A DNA stretch of 64,000 nt, from NCBI RefSeq assembly GCF_029542785.1, contig NC_083371.1:1350236-1414235 (forward strand). Direction: 5' to 3'. The DNA comes from Malassezia japonica (taxonomy: Eukaryota; Basidiomycota; Malasseziomycetes; Malasseziales; Malasseziaceae). Under the pieces are notes generated by a model. The model ran no database searches. It was not told the origin of the DNA and was given only the letters and a program-made list of their open reading frames with translations. The position numbers and the translations under genes were made by a program. This document shows positions 20,695 through 31,178 of this stretch, one piece after another (the first letter of the stretch is position 1; each line of letters begins with the position of its first letter).

Positions 20695-21660
20695 ATGAAA
20701 TTCACGTCTGTCCTTGTTTCGGCGGCCCTTCTCTGCGCCCAGGGCGCCATGGCCGGTGTTGATGTCCTCCGTCCCGACCACAAGCCCGTCCGCCCTGAGA
20801 ATGAGTTCTGGGGTTCCACTTCTTCGACTGCCCAGCCCCGTCACGTTCCTGAGTCACTGAAAACCTACCAGCAGCTCGCTGTCATGGCTCAGGGCAGCAA
20901 CTGCATGGACTCCAAGATCAACGAGACCCTCGGCGATGCTACGCTCCTTTACCAGTGGGGAGATGATGACAAGAACCAACGCATGCACATTTACCACTCG
21001 AAGTCGATGGGTATCACTTTCTCGTGGGCTGGTATGAACATTTCGAGCATTTCTTCCCTTCTTAGCTCTGCTGACCTTTTCCTTGTGGACGCTGACCCCG
21101 AGATCTTTGGCTTCCTCGCCCCCGGCACCAAGGTCTACCAGGGTTTCCAGGCGGCTTACAAGCGTGTTGCCCCTATTGTTGAGAAGAAGGTCAAGGAGTA
21201 CTCCCACAAGTACAACGATACTCGTGTCTCGTTCACCGGTCTCTCGTTCGGTGCTGCCCTCTCTGCGTTCGGTGCGATGCACATGAACCACGCCATGAAG
21301 GATGCCCAGATCCACAAGGTCGTTGTCATGGGCCTTCCCCGTATTGGTAACCCCACCTGGGCCAATGAGGTTGACAAGTATCTGAAGGGCACCTTCTACT
21401 ACACTGTCAACGGTGACGACCTTGTGTCGCGCCTTCCCCCCCGTGAACTTGGCTACCAGCAGCCATCGGGCCAGATTTACATTAACCCCGCGAACTCGTC
21501 CAGCTGGAAGTTCTACCCCGGTCAGGAGAACGTGCACGGCTCGGACTCGCAGTGGGGCTTCAGCATTCAGGACCACACCGGTGTGTACTACGACGTGCCT
21601 GTCGGTGGTGTGTTTGGCCCTTGCCCTCCCCAGGTCCCCAAGGCCCTTGAGAACAACTAA
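20695..21660 (+). CDS. Secreted class 3 lipase (Malassezia LIP1/SMG1 type)
   Basis: The product is 321 aa. The ATG at 20695 opens a signal peptide (MKFTSVLVSAALLCAQGAMA). The lipase_3 fold is shown by the nucleophile elbow FTGLSFGAALSA (GxSxG, Ser about residue 184), the catalytic Asp in NGDDLVSRLPP (about 241-242) and the His in QDHTGVYY (about 294). Length and motifs match the mono/diacylglycerol lipase family described from Malassezia globosa. Its role is release of fatty acids from host sebum lipids outside the cell, which is essential for fatty-acid-auxotrophic Malassezia. It is divergent to carboxypeptidase copy 4, with a shared promoter. No intron is needed. Confidence 0.95.
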   Translation: MKFTSVLVSAALLCAQGAMAGVDVLRPDHKPVRPENEFWGSTSSTAQPRHVPESLKTYQQLAVMAQGSNCMDSKINETLGDATLLYQWGDDDKNQRMHIYHSKSMGITFSWAGMNISSISSLLSSADLFLVDADPEIFGFLAPGTKVYQGFQAAYKRVAPIVEKKVKEYSHKYNDTRVSFTGLSFGAALSAFGAMHMNHAMKDAQIHKVVVMGLPRIGNPTWANEVDKYLKGTFYYTVNGDDLVSRLPPRELGYQQPSGQIYINPANSSSWKFYPGQENVHGSDSQWGFSIQDHTGVYYDVPVGGVFGPCPPQVPKALENN

Positions 21661-21811
21661 GTTCCCGCTTCATGAAAGCAAGAGTTGTTTGATTAATGAA
21701 TTGTTGTTTATTCTCTTTGTTCCGGATATGAAATGAAAAGCTGCGAGCACAGCCTACTTGCGTGGTCAGTGCATGACAATATTGCAGAAGTACAATGCGT
21801 ACAATTATAGT

Positions 21812-22504
21812 TCACGTTTTGGAAGACATTGTACGAAGTTGAGCCAGTGATGCCTTTTGCTTCCCTTCCTCGTCAAAGTTGGATGGGGTCAGCCATGCCT
21901 CAAATGCAGCTTTCCGAATTGGCCAGTCCGAATCAATGATACTAAACCAAGCAGTGTCACGATTTCGGCCGCGGATAATGTAGTGTTGACGGAAGACTCC
22001 TTCAAATACAAAACCATACCGTTGAGCGGCACTTTTGGACTTTTCGTTGAGATTGTTGCACTTCCACTCGACGCGGCGATATTGATGCGTATCAAATGCC
22101 GTCCTGAGAAGAAGATAGATGGTATCTGTGCCTGCGCAGGTCCGCTGCATCTTATGACTGAACATCACGTATCCAATCTCCATGGTACGGTGTTCTGGAT
22201 GAATTGAAATAAGACCAATGGAGCCTAGGAGCTCTTTGGTCTTGTTGCAAACAATGACGTAGAATTGAGATGATCGACTTTGACGGAATTCATTCAGCTG
22301 ACCCTTGTATCCTTCAAGCGTAGAAAAGGGGCCTTTGGGGATGTATCGCCATAGATCATGCTTGGATTCGTTCCCAATCAGTTCATAGAGAGACTCGTCG
22401 TGCTCTTCCGCCAAAGGCTCGAGTGTGACATAGGCCCCCGAAATCGCAATGCGCTCAGGGATGTGTGCTGGATGCGGATTTTCAACGACAGGTCCTTCTG
22501 ACAT
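21812..22504 (-). CDS. GNAT-family N-acetyltransferase (RimJ/RimL-like)
   Basis: The product is 230 aa. The ATG at 22504 begins MSEGPVVENPHPAHIPERIAI; the upstream open frame has no support. The order of motifs fits the GNAT fold: VTLEPLAEEHDESLYELI near the N-terminus, FYVIVCNKTKELLGSIGLISI and MEIGYVMFS strands, the acetyl-CoA site around TDTIYLLLRTAFD, and WKCNNLNEKSKSAAQRYGFVFEGVFRQ, typical of RimL-like and similar small-molecule or protein acetyltransferases. The substrate is unknown. It is divergent to the ureidoglycolate lyase gene with a 173-bp shared promoter containing TGTGGAGG at 22609-22616. Confidence 0.9.
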   Translation of the reverse strand: MSEGPVVENPHPAHIPERIAISGAYVTLEPLAEEHDESLYELIGNESKHDLWRYIPKGPFSTLEGYKGQLNEFRQSRSSQFYVIVCNKTKELLGSIGLISIHPEHRTMEIGYVMFSHKMQRTCAGTDTIYLLLRTAFDTHQYRRVEWKCNNLNEKSKSAAQRYGFVFEGVFRQHYIIRGRNRDTAWFSIIDSDWPIRKAAFEAWLTPSNFDEEGKQKASLAQLRTMSSKT

Positions 22505-22608
22505 TGTGAGAACTAGCAAAAGGCAAGTTCTCGCTATCAAAACCACAGCAATGGATGAGCTTATTCTCGAGTCATTTTCCTGCGCGGCGTGCATGCATTG
22601 GACAGCTA

Positions 22609-22616
22609 TGTGGAGG
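22609..22616 (+). promoter_or_regulatory. TGTGGAGG element between GNAT and ureidoglycolate lyase genes
   Basis: This is an exact 8-mer in the shared divergent promoter, 105 bp before the GNAT ATG and 62 bp before the DAL3 ATG. Confidence 0.45.
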
Positions 22617-22677
22617 ATAGCAATATGCAAGGCTAATCTGTGGCCCCGGCTCGCCTTTCTCTTGCGCATAGTCGAGT

Positions 22678-23316
22678 ATGACGGCAGCAGCCTCGCTCCT
22701 ACCGAGCATTCACCATGCAGAGAATTTGAATGGCACTGAATTTGAAAAGTATGGCAAGGTCATTTGCCCCCCATCCCAGGGCGGATCAGACATGCGCGCC
22801 TCAAAACCTGTTAATCAAGGGACTGCAGATAAGCTGATGGACCTTGCAGAAATCAAAAACTTATACCCCCCAGCAGAAACAGCCACAACGAATGTTCATA
22901 TCTATGTGAGCAGTCCCACGACCTTGAAACAAAATGCCCTTCCCTATGACGTCAAGGTCTTGGAGCGTCATCGGTATACAACGCAAATGTTCCTTCCTAT
23001 GGCCCCTGGTGGACCTGGACCTAATCAAGATGGATCCGAAGGCTATTTGGTGATTGTTGCGTTAAATGGCAGTGGTAGGTGGAAATTTTGCTCACCTTCA
23101 GATGATCGCCCTGACCTCTCCACACTCAAAGGATATTGGGCTTCGCCATCCCAAGGCATCAGTTACCACCCTGGCGTTTGGCATCACCCTCTTATCGCCA
23201 TGGGAACTTCTCCTACTATATTTGCCTGCGTGGTAAACGAGTGCAGTTCCAACCCCCCGCTTGACTTGGACGAAGTGTATTATGATACTACATTGGCGGC
23301 CCAATACGCTGCCTAA
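22678..23316 (+). CDS. DAL3: Ureidoglycolate lyase (allantoin degradation)
   Basis: The product is 212 aa. The enzyme splits ureidoglycolate into glyoxylate and urea, the last specific step of allantoin catabolism. Family features (ureidoglycolate lyase, PF04115 type) are FEKYGKVICPP near the N-terminus, the VKVLERHRYTTQMFLPM segment, a YLVIVALN strand, PDLSTLKGYWASPSQGISYHPGVWHHPLI, and an acidic C-terminal strand. The HHPL and ERH segments hold the usual metal and substrate residues. The start ATG is at 22678. No other allantoin genes are seen nearby. Confidence 0.9.
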   Translation: MTAAASLLPSIHHAENLNGTEFEKYGKVICPPSQGGSDMRASKPVNQGTADKLMDLAEIKNLYPPAETATTNVHIYVSSPTTLKQNALPYDVKVLERHRYTTQMFLPMAPGGPGPNQDGSEGYLVIVALNGSGRWKFCSPSDDRPDLSTLKGYWASPSQGISYHPGVWHHPLIAMGTSPTIFACVVNECSSNPPLDLDEVYYDTTLAAQYAA

Positions 23317-23536
23317 GCACGTACGCACGCCAGACAAGCTGGAAACTTTGAAGGCTCGCTTCTCGACTCCAGTGACGTTTCTGTGGGGGTTGGCGTGTGG
23401 CGCTGCTTATTACCATGTCCTCCCATTGCCCCGACGCCTGGCGCAGATCATCTCCGAGGTCCGAGCTCTTAGTCAGTCAAATGCCCCGGAGTTTGTTATT
23501 GCCCGTCGCACAACGCAACGCCATTGGCCTAAATAA
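23282..23536 (+). CDS. Small ORF with one predicted membrane segment (uncertain)
   Basis: An 84-aa frame overlaps the last 35 bp of the ureidoglycolate lyase gene in another frame. It contains a hydrophobic stretch (TPVTFLWGLACGAAYYHVL) followed by a basic, helix-like tail, as in small mitochondrial inner-membrane proteins. There is no recognisable family. The overlap with DAL3 could mean that the true first exon or start is elsewhere. It may be chance. Confidence 0.25.
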   Translation: MILHWRPNTLPKHVRTPDKLETLKARFSTPVTFLWGLACGAAYYHVLPLPRRLAQIISEVRALSQSNAPEFVIARRTTQRHWPK

Positions 23537-23600
23537 TTAATCTCCGTCGTGTTGCTCCACGGAGGACAGCCAAGAAAAAAGGGATCGGGGCATCGGCTGC

Positions 23601-23608
23601 TATATATA
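23601..23608 (+). promoter_or_regulatory. TATA box of the Sng1-like gene
   Basis: TATATATA lies 69-76 bp before the ATG at 23677. Confidence 0.5.
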
Positions 23609-23676
23609 CAAACAAGTCAGTCACCTCGTGACAAACACCCGGTATTTATCCTCGCCATAGGCTTGTGCTTTTCAGA

Positions 23677-25294
23677 ATGAGCGCACAGCCCTCTTCTCAG
23701 GCTCATGTGGCGCCCCCTATCGCCACAGGAAACGAGCCGTTGAACTACAACGCGGCATTGGACCAGACCGCAACCCAGACGCAGTCCAGCTTGAACGACA
23801 CGCAGACGCTGTCGGAACCTGGACAGCCACAAAATGGACAAGTGAGCGAGCCCAAGACCCATCCTGCCCCGAATACGACGCAAGCGCAACCACAAGCGCC
23901 TGTGGATGAAAAGACCGCGAACCAGCTCGAGACGGGTCAAGCGGCCAACACGGGTGGCGGTCCGACGCCGTTTAACCACGGTTTTTGGGACCCAAGCTTG
24001 AAAGGAGTGCGCATGGCTTACTTGAAGCCGCTCGGCTTCGTTACGGTGATTATGATGCTTATTATTTGGGCTTTCATGGCCATGTACTGGGGTTCGCTCT
24101 GGAAAGAAAACGAGCGTAGTCCTAACCTGCGTGTTCTTGTTATGGATTATGACGGTGGCGAAATTGGCTCGTCGATTGTGGATGCGCTCAAGCAGGCCAA
24201 TTCGGCCCCTCTTCCGCATCCCACTTATGTGTTCGCGCAGACGAATGAATACCCCAACGATGACGCGGTCACCAATGCCATTGAGCCCCTTCAGGAATAC
24301 TGGGGAGCGGTGACCATTATGCAGGATGCGACGAGGAAGCTGCAAGCGGCCCGCTCCAGTGGTGACAACAGCTGGAACCCGACGTCGGTGATCACCATCA
24401 TGACGAGCACGGCACGCAACTATGCTGTGGTCCCGAGCATTGTGTTGAGCCCTACGCAGCGCTTCCTGCAATCTGCCACTGCCAAGCTGAACGCTCAGCT
24501 CTTGCACGAGTTCCTTTCTGCATCTGTGAACGATGCCAACGCGATCAACACGGCACTGCGTGCCCCCCAGACGCTTTCTGGCCCTGTTGGGATCCGTATG
24601 AACGAGCTGCGCCCCTGGGACCACTCGGTGGCGATTGCGCCGACCTTTGTTGGTTTGATTTACCTTGTGATTCTTACATTCCAAATCACGATGGCGAGCT
24701 TTGGTGCGCGTCAGCCCATTCAAAAGTTTTTGCGCCTGCGCTCCGTCATTGCGATGCGCCTTGTGACTCCCATTGTGGGCTACATCCCTATTTCGCTCAT
24801 GTTCTCGCTACTGAATGTTCCGTTCAAGCTTCCGTACGGCCGCACGTTCCCCTATGGTGGTGGATTTATGACGTGGTGGTGTGTTTCGTACATCGGCATG
24901 CTTGTCATGGGTCTGGTGCTCGAGTCGGTGATGACGATGGTCGGTCTCAAGTTCATCGGTGTCTTTTTGATCTTCTTCATCATTAGCAACGTGAGCGTGT
25001 CCAACCTGCCTATTGAGCTCTCGCCGAGCTTTTTCAAGTACGGCTATGCTATGCCCTTCTACCAGCTGCGTTCCATCTACATCACTGTCTTGTTTAATAC
25101 GGGAAAGCGTACGTTACCCCAACTGACCTTTAGACATCTTGATTCTCAAGTACATTGGTATCCTGTGGGCCTGGCTTGCATTGGTCTTCCTGACCTTCCC
25201 CTTTGTGATCTGGTTCGACCACAACAAGCGCCGCAAGGAGCACGAGAAGCAGGCCGCTGTGCAGCTCTCCGAGGGTCCGCCCAATTCCCTGTAG
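23677..25294 (+). CDS. SNG1: Sng1-like membrane protein (DUF3533), drug-resistance family
   Basis: Exons 23677-25108 and 25134-25294 (25-nt intron, CTGAC branch site) give 530 aa. Sng1 of S. cerevisiae confers nitrosoguanidine resistance and is an integral plasma-membrane protein. The N-terminal ~105 residues are Gln/Thr/Pro-rich and cytosolic-like. A first TM segment (GFVTVIMMLIIWAFMAMYWG) is followed by a large luminal or extracellular domain (LRVLVMDYDGGEIGSSI...) and then five or six TM helices (about 330-515). Splicing restores the last helix (KHILILKYIGILWAWLALVF) and a basic tail. It lies 94 bp before SMC1 on the same strand. Confidence 0.9.
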
Positions 25295-25388
25295 CAAGTA
25301 GCCAGGCGAGTGGTTCATGTTTAGTCAGCGTCCGCGACGCGACGCGTCTTCTCCACGCGCCGTCAAAGAGGTGCGGCACCCGGGCGCT

Positions 25389-28300
25389 ATGCCGCTCCAA
25401 CGATTGCTCATAGAGAATTTTAAGAGCTATCGCGGGACGCAAGAGATCGGCCCGTTCCATGCGTTTAGCGCAGTCAGTGCGTATCTTCTGCTCACTCAGT
25501 TGGCCCCAATGGCAGTGGCAAGAGCAACTTGATGGATGCCATTTCCTTCGTGTTGGGTGTCAAGTCGGCGCAGTTGCGCTCGACGCAGCTCAAGGATCTT
25601 GTGTTTCGTGGATCAACGCTGCGTGCAGATGACGAGAGCAGCGATGACGACGCGCCCGACCGCGCCAGTGTCACGGCAGTGATCGCCGACGAGAAAGGCG
25701 TCGAGCACAAGTTCCAGCGCGTGTACGTTTTCTTGGTTGACACAGAATCACGCCTTCGGGGAGCTCCGAGTACCGATACAATGGCCGCGTCGTTTCCTAC
25801 ACGCTGTACAACACGCGCCTCGAGCAGCTGAATATCCTCGTCAAGGCCCGCAACTTTCTCGTCTTCCAGGGCGACGTCGAGGCCGTTGCCGAGCAGTGCT
25901 CCAAGGACCTGAGCCAGATTATTGACCAGGTCAGTGGATCGTATGCGCTGCAGGATGAATACGACGCCGCGCGCACGGCCTACGACGAATCGGTCGTCCA
26001 GTCCTCCGCCTTGGTGTCCAAACGCAAGAACCTCTTGGCCGAGGTGCGCCAGTTCCGCCAGCAAAAAGAGGCCGCGGACCGGCTCGACAAGGTGAAGCTC
26101 GACCTGCATGGGCATGTACTGCAGCAGCTCCTGTGGCGTCTCTATCATATCCACGAGATTATCGAGATCCATACGGATTGGATCGAGGCACATGCCGCAC
26201 GCAACGACCAGATGCGCAAGCGGTACGAGGAGAAGGAGAGTCACGTCGCCGCTGCGCGCTCTGACGTCGGCCGTGTCCAGCAACGGATCATGGCGAAAGA
26301 AGGTGAAGAGAAGCAGCTCACACGCACGTTGGACGCCAAGCGGCCGGAAAAAGACAAGCTGATCGAGCGTGCGGAGCATGCGCGGCACAAGCAGCGCCAA
26401 GCGCAGTCGCTTCATACCCAGGCCCAGAAGGACTACACTGCGCAGGAAGAGGCGCTGCGCCGCCTCGACGCTGATATTGCCCTCGTGGAGCGTACCGCCG
26501 CGACGGCGCGCGAGGAGCAGGAAGCGGCGCTGGCTGCTTCTGCGCTGCAACTGAGTGAAGGTGATCTGCAGACCTACCACGACCTCAAGGCCCAGGCGAG
26601 CAGGACAGCCGTCGAGCAGCGCCGCGAGCTCGAGAACCTGGAAAAAGCCCTCAAGGCCAAGGTCGATCGCCTAGAGAGCAGCGCCGACGTCCGCGGGCAG
26701 GCCGAGGCGAAGCGCGAGCGGCTTGCGCAGCAGAGCACGGCACTGGAAGCGACGCTTGCGTCTCTGCACGAGCGCGTGCCACTCGTCGAGAAGGAGATCC
26801 AGCAGACGCGTGAAGCGCTCGCTGCTTTGCAGGCAAAGCGCGGCGAGTTCCGCCAGCGCGAAGAGAAGCTGAACGAGGCGCTCAAGACGTGCTACAACAA
26901 ACTGCTCCAGATGGGCCAGGACCAGCGCGTGCACGAGCGCGAAAGCAAGCTGCGCGAGGCGCTGCGGGCGATGCGCACGCTCTTCCCTGGTGTCCACGGC
27001 AAGCTCCTCGACCTTTGTGAGCCGACGCAGAAGAAGTACGAGCTGGCGATTGCCACGGCGCTTGGGCGCAACGCAGATGCGATCGTGGTGAACCACGAGT
27101 CGACGGCGATGGACTGCATCGAGTATCTCCGCACGCAGCGTGCCGGCCAGGCCACCTTTATTCCGCTTGATACCGTGCAGACGAAGCCGATCAACGACCG
27201 GCTGCGCAGCCTGTCGGTGCACGCGCGCCTCGCGGTGGACGTGGTCCAGTTTCCGCCTGCGGTCGAGCGTGCAGTGCACTTTGCGTGTGGCAGTACGCTG
27301 CTCTGTGACACGCTCGACGTGGCGCGCGAGTTGTGCTACGAGCGCAACCAGCGGGTCAAGGCGGTAACGCTTACCGGCACCGTCATCCACAAGACGGGTA
27401 TGATCACTGGCGGTCCTTCGATGCAGGATGCCCAGCGGCGCTGGGACCAGCGCGAGATGGAGGGCGTCCAGCGCGAGCGCGACCGGTGCATGGACGAGCT
27501 CAAGACGCTGCACCAGCAAAAGTACGAGCTTGGCGACGAGGACGAGCTCACAGCGCAGCTCGCGCGCCACACCTCATCTCTCCAGGCGCTCCAGAGCGAG
27601 CAGGGAGACGTGGTGCGCCGCCAGCAAGAGATGGCACGCGAGCGTGACATTCTCGGAAAGCAAGTCCACGACAAGGCGCGCAGCACCGAGGCGGACGCGG
27701 CCGAGACCGAGGCGCTGCGCGCCGAGATTGCCGCACTCCAGCGCACGATCCACGATGCGGACGACCGGGTGTTTGGCGACTTTTGTAGCAAGATCGGCGT
27801 CGAGGACGTGCGTGCGTACGAGGCGCAGCAGCAGCAGCTCACCAATGCGCTTGGCCTTGCCACCCAGCAACATGCGCGGCAGCTCGCGCGCCTCGGCCAC
27901 CAGCGCACCTTTACCACGGAGCAGCGCAAGAGCACCGGCGAGCGCCTTGCCTTTCTCCAGGCGACGATCGACAAGGAGGCCGAGCGCCTGCCCCGTCTGC
28001 AGGCGAGTATGGACGCGTGCGACGAGGAGATGGACATGATCCGTACGCAGCTCGGCGCCATCCAAGACGAGCTGCGTACGCTGCGTGCCGAGCAAGAGGC
28101 CAAGACCGAGGTGCTGAACGAGAAGCGCAAAGCGCTCCAGGCCACGGGTCGCGACTGGGACGTGTACAAAAAAGAGGTCGCGCACCGCACGGACGAGATG
28201 GAGCAGCTGGACGCGGAGCGCACGGCCCTCTACCGCCGCTGCCGCCTAGAGGCGATCGACCTGCCGCTTGAGCAAGGCGACCTCGGCGCCGTGCCCCTCG

Positions 28301-29115
28301 AGGAGGACCGCAGCGAGACGCAGCGCGACTATGGCATCCAGGTCGACTTTAGCCTCCTGACCGATGCCGAGCGCACGGACCGCGGCTCGGCGAAGCAGCG
28401 CGAGCTGCAAGGGCGTATCGACGCCGCGCGCGAGGAGATGGAGCGCCTGCTCCCGTCCGCCCAAGGCGGCAGCCGCCTCGATGCGATGCAGCGCGAGCTG
28501 CAGACGTGCGAGCGCGACATGGACGCCGCGCGCGAGCGTGTACGCGAGGCGCGCGACGAGTTCTTCGGCGTAAAGAAGCGGCGTGTCGACCTGTTCCTCA
28601 AAGCCTACCACCACATTGCGGAGCGTATCGACGGCGTGTACAAAGAGCTCACCAAGAGCAAGGCGGCGCCGATGGGCGGCGTCGCCTACCTCACTCTCGA
28701 GGACACGGAAGAGCCGTACAAGACGGGCATGCGCTATCACGCCATGCCGCCGATGAAGCGCTTCCGCGACATGGACCAGTTGTCGGGCGGCGAAAAGACG
28801 ATGGCCGCGCTTGCGCTCCTCTTTGCCATCCACACCTTCCAGCCCGCGCCGTTCTTTGTGCTCGACGAGGTGGACGCGGCACTGTACGTACCTCTACTCA
28901 CCCAGTGACTCGCACAACGTCGCGCGCGTCAGCGACTATATCCGGCAGCACGCCAGCGACCAGTTCCAGTTTATCGTGATTTCGCTCAAGGTACGGGTAT
29001 CTTGCTGACCTAGGCATCGCTCTACGAACGGAGCCAAGCACTCCTCGGTGTGTACCGCGACCAGGCCGTCAACTCGAGCGCAAGTATTACGCTGGACCTC
29101 GAGCAGTACGCGTAG
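25389..29115 (+). CDS. SMC1: Smc1, cohesin ATPase subunit
   Basis: Five exons (25389-25476, 25500-25722, 25746-28883, 28906-28990, 29014-29115) give 1211 aa; the four introns are 23, 23, 22 and 23 nt. Cohesin holds sister chromatids together. The N-terminus reads MPLQRLLIENFKSYRG, and the Walker A loop GPNGSGKSN (about residues 31-39) is rebuilt across the first intron. Long coiled coils flank the hinge (about 515-660: FPGVHGKLLDLCEPTQKKYE...). The C-terminal head has the LSGGEKTMAALAL signature and Walker B FFVLDEVDAAL, also joined by splicing, then RVSDYIRQHA and ISLKASLYERSQALLGVYRD. It converges with COG8, and the two coding regions overlap by 29 bp. Confidence 0.97.
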
Positions 29116-30484
29116 CGAGATAGGCTTGCAGCGTGGGGGAATAGGACGCAAGGCGCCCGGGCTCGGCGCCAAAGAGCGCCGCAAGCTGCTCGCCGGACCA
29201 GCTGAGCAGCGCAGGATACGCCTCGTGCTTCCCGAGCCACGCGGCCGCGTCGTCGAGACGCAGCGCAAGCGATTGCCACACAGCGTCCTCGAGCGAAAGG
29301 GGGGCAAAGTGGCGCAGCCCATTGAGCGCAGCGGCGATCCCGGCGCTCGTCGCAGGCACGTCGTGCGACGGTGCAATGGCAGTGCTCAGCGCCGAGGTCC
29401 ACTGACGCAAGGCGGCCTGCTCCAGCGGCACATACACGCCCGGCGTCGCGTCCAGGTCCAGCCCGATCTGCGCACAGCTCGCCGAGACGGACGCAAGGCG
29501 GGAATGCAGCGTCGCCAGCGTCACGCCCCCCTCTTCATGCGCCCCGTCAAAGGACGCGAGCCGCGCTTCTAGATACGCTTGCAAGTCATGCACACACTGC
29601 GCGCCGAACGACGCAGTAAGCATCGCCGAGGGCGTGTCCGAGCCAAAGACAGAGAGGGCCGCTGTGCATGCATTCAGCACCGCCTCTTTCCATCCATCGA
29701 GCGCATCCTCGGTAGTGTCTGTGCGCAGTGCGCTCTGTACGACGCGGTACCGTGCCGCGAGGAACTTCCCACAGACGTCTGCCGGCGCCATGGCAAGCGC
29801 CGACGCGGAAAAGTGCGGCGCCGCTTTGGCAGCCTGGGCAAGCGCCGAAGCGATCCGCCGCACCTGGGGCAGCTTTTGCTGCGGCTCCTCGAGCTGTGCA
29901 AGGAGGCGCACACGCATCGTCAGCAGCGCCGTGTGCACCTCGTCCCGCAGCGCCTCGGCGACGCGGTCCTCGGACGGAATCGCGCCGAAAAAGTGGTCCA
30001 CGAGCGCGAGCGCGTCGTCGTCGTCGCCCCGCGCAATACACGCGCGGATCATCAAGGGGATCTGTAGCAGATGGTGCAGCGACGTATCGTACGTCTCTTC
30101 GAGCTGCAAGAGCGCCGTGCGGCGCGCCAGCGCGCGCTGAGCATCCTGCTCAAATGCGGCCGCTGCCGCCTGAATATGGGTTGCGTGCTCGCCGGATATC
30201 CGCGCAAGCGCACCCGAGCATGTCTCTGCACAGCGCGGCACCGCGTAGAAAGCGCTCTGTGCCTCGACAAACATGGGCGTGTTGCGCATGCACACGTCTG
30301 CCAGCTGGTGCTGGAGCATGCTGACATTTGCCGCCTGCTGTGCGGGCTGCTGCTCGATCACGTCCAGCGGCATCTGTGCAAGCTCGCCAAGGTACCGCTG
30401 TGCCTCTTTTTGTGCCGCATGACCCTCGGGCAGCAGCGCGAGGCGCGCGAGCGCCTCCAGCTCGGGCACGGCCACCGAAGCCAT
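29087..30484 (-). CDS. COG8: COG8/Dor1-like subunit of the conserved oligomeric Golgi complex
   Basis: This encodes 465 aa without introns. The start is the ATG at 30484 (MASVAVPELEALARL). COG tethers retrograde vesicles at the Golgi. The N-terminal half (about 30-190) fits Dor1/Cog8: YLGELAQMPLDVI, a helical VSMLQHQLADVCMRNTPMFVEAQ segment, and RRTALLQLEETYDTSLHHLLQIPLMIRACIARGDDDDALALVDHF. A later QLEEPQQKLPQVRRIASALAQ motif also fits. The C-terminal part is helical and less conserved. Its stop lies inside the SMC1 3' coding end. Only 38 bp separate its ATG from that of the divergent WBP11-like gene. Confidence 0.82.
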   Translation of the reverse strand: MASVAVPELEALARLALLPEGHAAQKEAQRYLGELAQMPLDVIEQQPAQQAANVSMLQHQLADVCMRNTPMFVEAQSAFYAVPRCAETCSGALARISGEHATHIQAAAAAFEQDAQRALARRTALLQLEETYDTSLHHLLQIPLMIRACIARGDDDDALALVDHFFGAIPSEDRVAEALRDEVHTALLTMRVRLLAQLEEPQQKLPQVRRIASALAQAAKAAPHFSASALAMAPADVCGKFLAARYRVVQSALRTDTTEDALDGWKEAVLNACTAALSVFGSDTPSAMLTASFGAQCVHDLQAYLEARLASFDGAHEEGGVTLATLHSRLASVSASCAQIGLDLDATPGVYVPLEQAALRQWTSALSTAIAPSHDVPATSAGIAAALNGLRHFAPLSLEDAVWQSLALRLDDAAAWLGKHEAYPALLSWSGEQLAALFGAEPGRLASYSPTLQAYLATRTARGPA

Positions 30485-30522
30485 CGTCGAGAGACGCACG
30501 TGGCAACCTCCACCCTTCCGCC

Positions 30523-31133
30523 ATGGCGCCGACGCAGCGGCGCGCGAAGCGCGCGGCGCCCCAAGATCCTCGCGTATGTCGCGCAGCTCACGCAGATTCC
30601 TCCGGGCGCTGACGTCACGCGCAGTATATACTATGATGCCAAGTTTAATCCGTACGGCGCGCCGCCGCCAGGGATGCCGTACAAGGAGCGATGTACGTGC
30701 AAGTGCTAATGCAGCGCCGACGCCGGATCCCTACGCACTGCCGAGCGACGACGAAGTCGCGCTCCCATCTGCGCCGCCGCCCGACAAGAGCGAGGCACAG
30801 AGCGGCGGCGAGGACAGCGATGACGATATCGTCATGCCCGTTGGGCCGCCGCCAGGCAAGCCCAGTGCCCCGATGCCCGTCGTCCAGCCTCGCGCCGTGG
30901 CACAGCGGCTGCAGCCCGAAGAAGTCGCGCCTGTCACGTACACACGCCCTGCAAAAGATACCCAAGCGCCGGAGCACGCCTCGCCCAGCGCCGAAAAGGG
31001 GCCCGCCGCACCGCACAGCACGGCGTCCTCTGCACCGACCGATACGCTGTCTGCCGCGCCGCAGATGCGCGACTTTAAGCGCGATGCCACCGCCTTTGTC
31101 CCGGCGTCGGTGCGCAAGAAGCAGCGTCGCTAA
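30523..31133 (+). CDS. Short WBP11-like (WW-domain-binding) splicing-associated protein
   Basis: Three exons (30523-30573, 30596-30692, 30715-31133) give 188 aa; both introns are 22 nt. The joins restore IPPGADVTRSIYYDAKFNPYGAPPPGMPYKER-SPTPDPYALPSDDE. The SIYYD-x-FNPxGxPPPGMPY block and the C-terminal FKRDATAFVPASVRKK block are characteristic of fungal WBP11-type proteins, which bind WW domains through PPGP-like motifs (VGPPPGKP is present) and act in pre-mRNA splicing. The usual Lys-rich N-terminal domain is missing. Exon 1 codes only 17 residues, and COG8 begins 38 bp upstream. The core is secure; the N-terminus is less so. Confidence 0.7.
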
Positions 31134-31178
31134 TCACGTGCCTCGACGCGCCGTGTTGATACCAAGTGGAGGCTCCTT

